Below, in pieces: positions 1 through 3,448 of a DNA stretch of 6,398 nt. Below the pieces are notes generated by a model. That model did no database searches. It worked only from the letters and a program-made list of their open reading frames with translations, and was not told where the DNA came from. Numbering within the stretch: position 1 is the first letter of the stretch; the number at the start of each line of letters is the position of its first letter. Position numbers and translations under genes: made by a program. Origin of the DNA: Chloroflexota bacterium (GTDB lineage: Bacteria > Chloroflexota > Anaerolineae > Promineifilales > Promineifilaceae); NCBI GenBank assembly GCA_020353135.1, contig CP070688.1, forward strand, positions 668,900 through 675,297. Direction: 5' to 3'.

Positions 1-372
1 CCCGATGCGGCGACCGTCGTACCACTGGCGGCGGCAGTCGTCACCAGCCCGGAAGACCTTCCTGAGCCAGGTTACCTCGATCGTTTGCGAGAATGGTCAC
101 CGCTGGTCGTACTGACCCATGGGAAGGACGGCTGCACAGTATACTCCCGTGATGAAGAACGACATTTCGGCGCGCCGGCGGTGAACGAGGTCAATCCAAC
201 CGGCGCAGGTGATATCTTCGCGACCGCGTTTTTTGTCCGCCTTCACCAGACGAACGGTAATCCATGGGAGGCGGCTTTGTTCGCGAATCAGATCGCCGCT
301 CGATCGGTAGCCGAGGACGATTTGTCGGCCAAAAGCGATACCATAAAACGTTTTGTTGAGCAGCGAAACTAG
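1..372 (+). CDS. PfkB/ribokinase-family carbohydrate kinase, C-terminal part (5' end outside window)
   Basis: The reading frame is open from base 1 to the TAG at 370-372, giving 123 visible residues. PfkB kinases are usually around 300 residues, so this is roughly the C-terminal 40 percent. The clearest sign is N-P-T-G-A-G-D at visible residues 65-71, which matches PfkB signature 2 (usually D-T-x-G-A-G-D). The final Asp (codon 211-213) is the catalytic base, and the Gly-Ala-Gly stretch forms the anion hole. Upstream, V-V-L-T-H-G-K-D-G (36-44) is the usual strand-turn before the nucleotide site. Downstream, an Ala/Asn-rich helix (A-L-F-A-N-Q-I-A-A) matches the family's C-terminal nucleotide-binding helix. 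The family transfers phosphate from ATP to a sugar or nucleoside hydroxyl in the cytoplasm. The substrate cannot be read from this part, because the substrate-contacting N-terminal half is missing. The gene ends 56 bases before parA on the same strand, so co-transcription is plausible. Confidence 0.9.
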   Translation, partial: PDAATVVPLAAAVVTSPEDLPEPGYLDRLREWSPLVVLTHGKDGCTVYSRDEERHFGAPAVNEVNPTGAGDIFATAFFVRLHQTNGNPWEAALFANQIAARSVAEDDLSAKSDTIKRFVEQRN

Positions 373-415
373 GGGATAATCCGCTCCCGTGCTATTCGGC
401 TTGGGCGCGTTTATT

Positions 416-420
416 GGTGA
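416..420 (+). promoter_or_regulatory. Probable Shine-Dalgarno for parA (GGTGA)
   Basis: GGTGA matches the 3' half of the extended Shine-Dalgarno AGGAGGTGA and sits 8 bases before the ATG at 429. It overlaps the in-frame TTG (414) and GTG (417) codons, which themselves lack any purine-rich leader. This favours the ATG at 429 as the parA start. Confidence 0.45.
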
Positions 421-428
421 CAGTTGAA

Positions 429-1235
429 ATGACCAGAATCTATGCGGTCGCGATGCAAAAAGGCGGCGTCGGGAAGACAACCAGCGTGGTCAACGTTGGC
501 GCCTATCTGGCGGCCGGCGGTTGCCGGGTATTGGTGGTTGATCTTGATCCTCAGGCCAACGCAACCTCATACTTCGGCTTCGACAAGCACGAAGTTCAAG
601 CGTCAGTGTACGATATTCTGCTGGAGGATGCGAGTTGCGATGAGGTCGTCCTGACTCACGCCCAGACCGGCGTCCAGCTATTGCCATCGAACCCTGCTCT
701 TGCAGGCGCCGAGGTCGAATTGGTCAATCTGTTGGCGCGCGAGCACCGGCTTCGTCGCGCCTTGCAGGATAGTCAAGAGCCATATGACTATGTTCTCATA
801 GATTGCCCGCCTAGCCTTGGACTGCTGACCATTAACGCTTTGACGGCCGCCGCCAACGGCGTGATCATACCTGTACAGTGCGAATACCTGGCTCTAGAAG
901 GGCTTTCCCAGTTGCTCGAAACGGTCCAACTGGTGAGGCGACATCTGAACGCGGATTTGTCGGTCAGGGGTCTGATCCTGACCATGTATGACAGTCGGAC
1001 AAACTTGAGCCGGCAGGTTGTCGAAGAGGTGCGCGCGCATTTTCCAGGCCAGGTTTTTCGGACGATCATACCGCGCAATGTACGCTTAAGTGAGGCGCCA
1101 AGCTTCGGTCAGCCGATCCCGATCTATTCGCCGGCCTCACCTGGCGCCATCGCTTATAAAGTGCTGTCCACAGAGCTGATGAAAGGGGATGGCACTGGGG
1201 CAGCCGTTGAGATTCAGGCTGGCGAAGCTAGATGA
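429..1235 (+). CDS. parA: ParA (Soj) chromosome-partitioning ATPase
   Basis: This 268-residue MinD/ParA-type P-loop ATPase is the usual length for chromosomal Soj proteins. The deviant Walker A motif K-G-G-V-G-K-T-T spans residues 11-18, with the signature lysine at 11 and the P-loop lysine at 16. D-L-D-P-Q-A-N-A-T (38-46) is the Walker A' switch, and V-L-I-D-C-P-P-S-L-G (122-131) is Walker B. The C-terminal third carries the Soj-typical R-N-V-R-L-S-E-A-P-S-F-G stretch. ParA-ATP dimers bind nucleoid DNA non-specifically. ParB-parS complexes stimulate hydrolysis, and the resulting gradient moves sister origins apart. I chose ATG 429 over the in-frame TTG 414 and GTG 417 because family members begin a few residues before the P-loop and because GGTGA precedes it. 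One small oddity is A-M-Q-K-G-G where N-Q-K-G-G is common. parB follows after 13 bases. Confidence 0.97.
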   Translation: MTRIYAVAMQKGGVGKTTSVVNVGAYLAAGGCRVLVVDLDPQANATSYFGFDKHEVQASVYDILLEDASCDEVVLTHAQTGVQLLPSNPALAGAEVELVNLLAREHRLRRALQDSQEPYDYVLIDCPPSLGLLTINALTAAANGVIIPVQCEYLALEGLSQLLETVQLVRRHLNADLSVRGLILTMYDSRTNLSRQVVEEVRAHFPGQVFRTIIPRNVRLSEAPSFGQPIPIYSPASPGAIAYKVLSTELMKGDGTGAAVEIQAGEAR

Positions 1236-1240
1236 AGGTG
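1235..1240 (+). promoter_or_regulatory. Shine-Dalgarno of parB (AAGGTG)
   Basis: AAGGTG lies 8 bases before the ATG at 1249 and begins on the last base of the parA stop codon. This suggests that parB is translated in tandem with parA from one transcript. It also supports ATG 1249 over an upstream in-frame ATG at 1189. Confidence 0.55.
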
Positions 1241-1248
1241 GTTTGAAG

Positions 1249-2109
1249 ATGACTAAAAGACGCGCTCTCGGCCGCGGGCTTGGCTCTCTTATCCCGGCCG
1301 GCGATCAGGTTGGTGATAGCGACACTGGCCTGTTCCATGTCTCGCTAGATGCGATCAGCCCCAATCCCCACCAGCCGCGCAGCAACGTAGATCAAGAAAA
1401 ACTGGCCGAACTCGCAGCGTCGATTCGCGAGCATGGCCTCATTCAACCCCTGGTGGTAACCGAGAGCGCGCCGGGCAGTTATTCGCTAATCGCGGGTGAG
1501 CGGCGCTGGCGCGCGGCCGCCCTGGTTGGCCTGAACGAGATCCCAGTGGTCGTCAAAGAAGCATCTCCCCAGGACATGCTTGAACTGGCGCTGATAGAGA
1601 ACTTGCAGCGCGATGACTTGAATGCTCTGGAAGAGGCCCTCGCCTACCAACAGCTTATCGAAGAGTTCGTCAAGACACAAGAGGAAGTGGCCAAGAGCGT
1701 AGGCAAGAGTCGCCCAACCGTGGCCAATATGGTGCGTATATTGAAGTTAGGGCCGAATATCCGGGCGGCAATCGTCGACGGCCGGATCAGCGGCGCTCAT
1801 GCCCGGGCGCTGTTACCCCTGCCCACCCCGGAAGCTCAAACGGCCGTCATGCAATCGATCGTCAAGAGCGATTTGAGCGTCCGCCAGGTTGAGGCATTGG
1901 TCAAGAAAATGTTGGCCAGCGAGAAGCCAAAACCCAAGAAGGCGCGGGTCGTCGCGCCCGAATTGGTGGCTCTTGAGGATCAGTTTAGCCAATCATTGGG
2001 CACCAAAGTGAATATCCAGCAGGGGGCCAAAGGCGGAAAAGTCGTAATCCACTACTACTCTGACGAGGAACTGCAAGCGATTTACGAATCGATCGTCGGC
2101 GACCCGTAG
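1249..2109 (+). CDS. parB: ParB (Spo0J) chromosome-partitioning protein, CTP-dependent parS-binding clamp
   Basis: The protein has 286 residues, the usual size for chromosomal ParB. The N-terminal R-R-A-L-G-R-G-L-G-S-L-I-P (4-16) is the basic motif that contacts ParA and triggers its ATPase. The CTP-binding fold follows, with P-N-P-H-Q-P-R (38-44), G-E-R-R-W-R-A (83-89) and E-N-L-Q-R-D-D-L-N-A-L-E-E-A (117-130). These correspond to the three conserved nucleotide-contacting motifs of the ParB family. A helix-turn-helix near 143-167 (T-Q-E-E-V-A-K-S-V-G-K-S-R-P-T-V-A-N) should read parS. A Lys/Pro-rich linker (about 223-231) leads to a C-terminal dimer domain ending in V-V-I-H-Y-Y-S-D-E-E-L. 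From family knowledge, ParB loads at parS, closes on CTP and slides to form the partition complex. An in-frame ATG at 1189 would add 20 residues overlapping parA, but ATG 1249 fits the family N-terminus and has a better-placed ribosome site. Confidence 0.97.
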   Translation: MTKRRALGRGLGSLIPAGDQVGDSDTGLFHVSLDAISPNPHQPRSNVDQEKLAELAASIREHGLIQPLVVTESAPGSYSLIAGERRWRAAALVGLNEIPVVVKEASPQDMLELALIENLQRDDLNALEEALAYQQLIEEFVKTQEEVAKSVGKSRPTVANMVRILKLGPNIRAAIVDGRISGAHARALLPLPTPEAQTAVMQSIVKSDLSVRQVEALVKKMLASEKPKPKKARVVAPELVALEDQFSQSLGTKVNIQQGAKGGKVVIHYYSDEELQAIYESIVGDP

Positions 2110-2240
2110 CCGGGAAATCCCCTTGTCGCCGGCCGCCAGGCTGGTCGCTGGAGATGCAAACCGCCGTCTATGTCCAGAACTGGGCTTGCCTCGGTATAGA
2201 GAGCAGGGCTCAGCATCGGCAGATCAATTGAGGTTTAGCT
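2110..2240 (+). other. Intergenic gap between parB and the M24 peptidase
   Basis: This 131-base stretch is the longest non-coding gap in the window and the likeliest place for a separate promoter for the peptidase gene. I see no convincing -35/-10 pair: a TATAGA-like word occurs near 2196 without a good partner. There is no strong hairpin plus T-run terminator and no parS-like palindrome. Only short GC-rich inverted words such as GCCGG/CCGGC occur just after the parB stop. Confidence 0.5.
2228..2233 (+). promoter_or_regulatory. Shine-Dalgarno of the M24 peptidase gene (TTGAGG)
   Basis: GAGG with flanking T bases sits 7 bases before the ATG at 2241. The spacing is standard, which supports this start codon. 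Confidence 0.55.
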
Positions 2241-3443
2241 ATGTCGACGAACGATTCTTCGCTTACTGCCGAAAAAGTCGCCCAGGCCGTTCAGATTCTT
2301 GACGAGCTCGATGTCGATCTCTGGTTGACCTTCGCCCGCGAAACTTCGATGTTACCAGATCCAGCCCTGGGTTTGATATTGGGGCTCAAGATCACCTGGC
2401 GTTCGCTTTTTCTGATCTCGCGGACCGGCCGGCATACGGCCATTGTGGGCCACTATGACGCCGATAGTATCGAACGCCTGGGAATCTACGACGTCGTCGT
2501 CGGTTATCACCACGGGGTGCGCGACCATCTGCTGGCGGCCTTGAAAACCTACCGGCCGGCTCGCATTGCTATCAACACTTCACAGACCGACGTAGCGGCT
2601 GATGGCCTTACCTTGGGCAACTATCGCACATTGCTGTCCTATCTGGAAGGAACTCCCTATGGCCAGCGCCTTCAGTCGGCCGAAGGAATCATCGCCGCCC
2701 TCCGCGGCCGCAAGACGCCGCGCGAAGTTGAGCGCATACGGCAGGCCGTGGCCACAACAGAGAAACTTTTCGACGAGGTTGAAGCATTTGTCCGGCCGGG
2801 CATGACCCAGCGCCAGATAGCCGACTTCGTCCACGGTCTCGTCGACGGAGCGGGACTGGATTACGCCTGGGACAAGGCGCACAATCCGATCGTGACTTGC
2901 GGTCCGAATTCGCCAGTTGGACATGCCATGCCGGGAGACGTGCCCCTGGAGCCAGGTCACACGCTGCACCTGGATCTGGGCGTGAAGCAAGATGGGTATT
3001 GCTCGGATTTGCAGCGGATGTGGTATGTGCCCGAAGAAGGCGAGACCGAGGTGCCGGCCGACGTTCAACAGGCCTTCAAAACGGTGTTGGCGGCCATCAG
3101 AGCCGGGGAGGAAGCGTTACAGGTCGGGGCGCCTGGTTGGCGGGTCGATAGCGCAGCCCGGAAAACAGTGATCGACGCCGGATACCCAGAATTCATGCAT
3201 GCTTTCGGCCATCTGCTCGGCCGTTCAGCTCACGACGGGGCCACTGTTCTGGCGCCTCGCTGGGAGAAATATGCCGGCATATGTGAGCTCCCGGTCGAGG
3301 ACGGCAACGTCTTCACCCTTGAACTCCATGTCGTCGTCCCCGACCGGGGCATCATGAGCCTGGAGGAAGACGTTCTAGTCACCGATAGCGGCGTCGAGTA
3401 TCTGAGCACGCCTCAGCGCGAGCTGCGGCTCATTCAAAGCTAG
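2241..3443 (+). CDS. M24 family metallopeptidase (Xaa-Pro aminopeptidase / prolidase-like)
   Basis: The 400-residue protein has the two-domain plan of the M24B group. Residues about 12-150 form a creatinase/prolidase-type N-terminal domain, and about 160-395 form the pita-bread catalytic domain, opening with the typical R-G-R-K-T-P-R-E-V-E-R-I-R-Q-A. All five expected metal ligands are visible. They are D245 and D256 (L-D-L-G ... C-S-D-L-Q-R, 11 apart), H324 in F-G-H-L-L-G-R, E361 in F-T-L-E-L-H, and E375 (or the adjacent E376) in S-L-E-E-D-V-L-V-T. H228 in G-H-A-M-P-G-D and H331 in S-A-H-D-G match the family's substrate and catalytic histidines. It probably cleaves an Xaa-Pro bond in the cytoplasm using two divalent metals such as Mn or Co. 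Whether it prefers dipeptides or longer peptides cannot be told. No signal peptide is seen. Some M24 proteins, such as creatinase, have other substrates, but those lack metal ligands kept here. Confidence 0.93.
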   Translation: MSTNDSSLTAEKVAQAVQILDELDVDLWLTFARETSMLPDPALGLILGLKITWRSLFLISRTGRHTAIVGHYDADSIERLGIYDVVVGYHHGVRDHLLAALKTYRPARIAINTSQTDVAADGLTLGNYRTLLSYLEGTPYGQRLQSAEGIIAALRGRKTPREVERIRQAVATTEKLFDEVEAFVRPGMTQRQIADFVHGLVDGAGLDYAWDKAHNPIVTCGPNSPVGHAMPGDVPLEPGHTLHLDLGVKQDGYCSDLQRMWYVPEEGETEVPADVQQAFKTVLAAIRAGEEALQVGAPGWRVDSAARKTVIDAGYPEFMHAFGHLLGRSAHDGATVLAPRWEKYAGICELPVEDGNVFTLELHVVVPDRGIMSLEEDVLVTDSGVEYLSTPQRELRLIQS

Positions 3444-3448
3444 CGTCG

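Noticed and set aside
97..480. 127-codon open frame on the minus strand opposite the kinase end and parA start
   Set aside because: It lies antisense to two well-supported genes and shows no recognisable motif or ribosome site. It is a shadow frame of GC-rich coding DNA.
1189..1248. Upstream in-frame ATG as the start of parB
   Set aside because: It would overlap parA by 47 bases and add 20 residues not typical of ParB. The conserved K-R-R-A-L-G-R-G-L motif begins right after ATG 1249, which has a well-placed AAGGTG.
2107..2135. GCCGG ... CCGGC inverted repeat after the parB stop as a terminator
   Set aside because: The stem is only 5 bases with a loop of about 15 and no following T-run, so it is too weak to call.
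2188..2203. TATAGA word as a -10 promoter element for the peptidase gene
   Set aside because: No acceptable -35 element lies 16-18 bases upstream. A single six-base match in 131 bases is not evidence.
2154..2231. Small 25-codon frame between parB and the peptidase gene (begins M-Q-T-A-V-Y)
   Set aside because: Its only purine-rich leader (TGGAG) abuts the ATG with no spacing. It resembles no family I know, and its stop overlaps the peptidase gene's ribosome site. It is most likely chance.
2580..3068. 162-codon open frame on the minus strand within the peptidase gene
   Set aside because: It lies entirely opposite the catalytic domain, whose metal ligands are all intact, and its translation shows no domain pattern.
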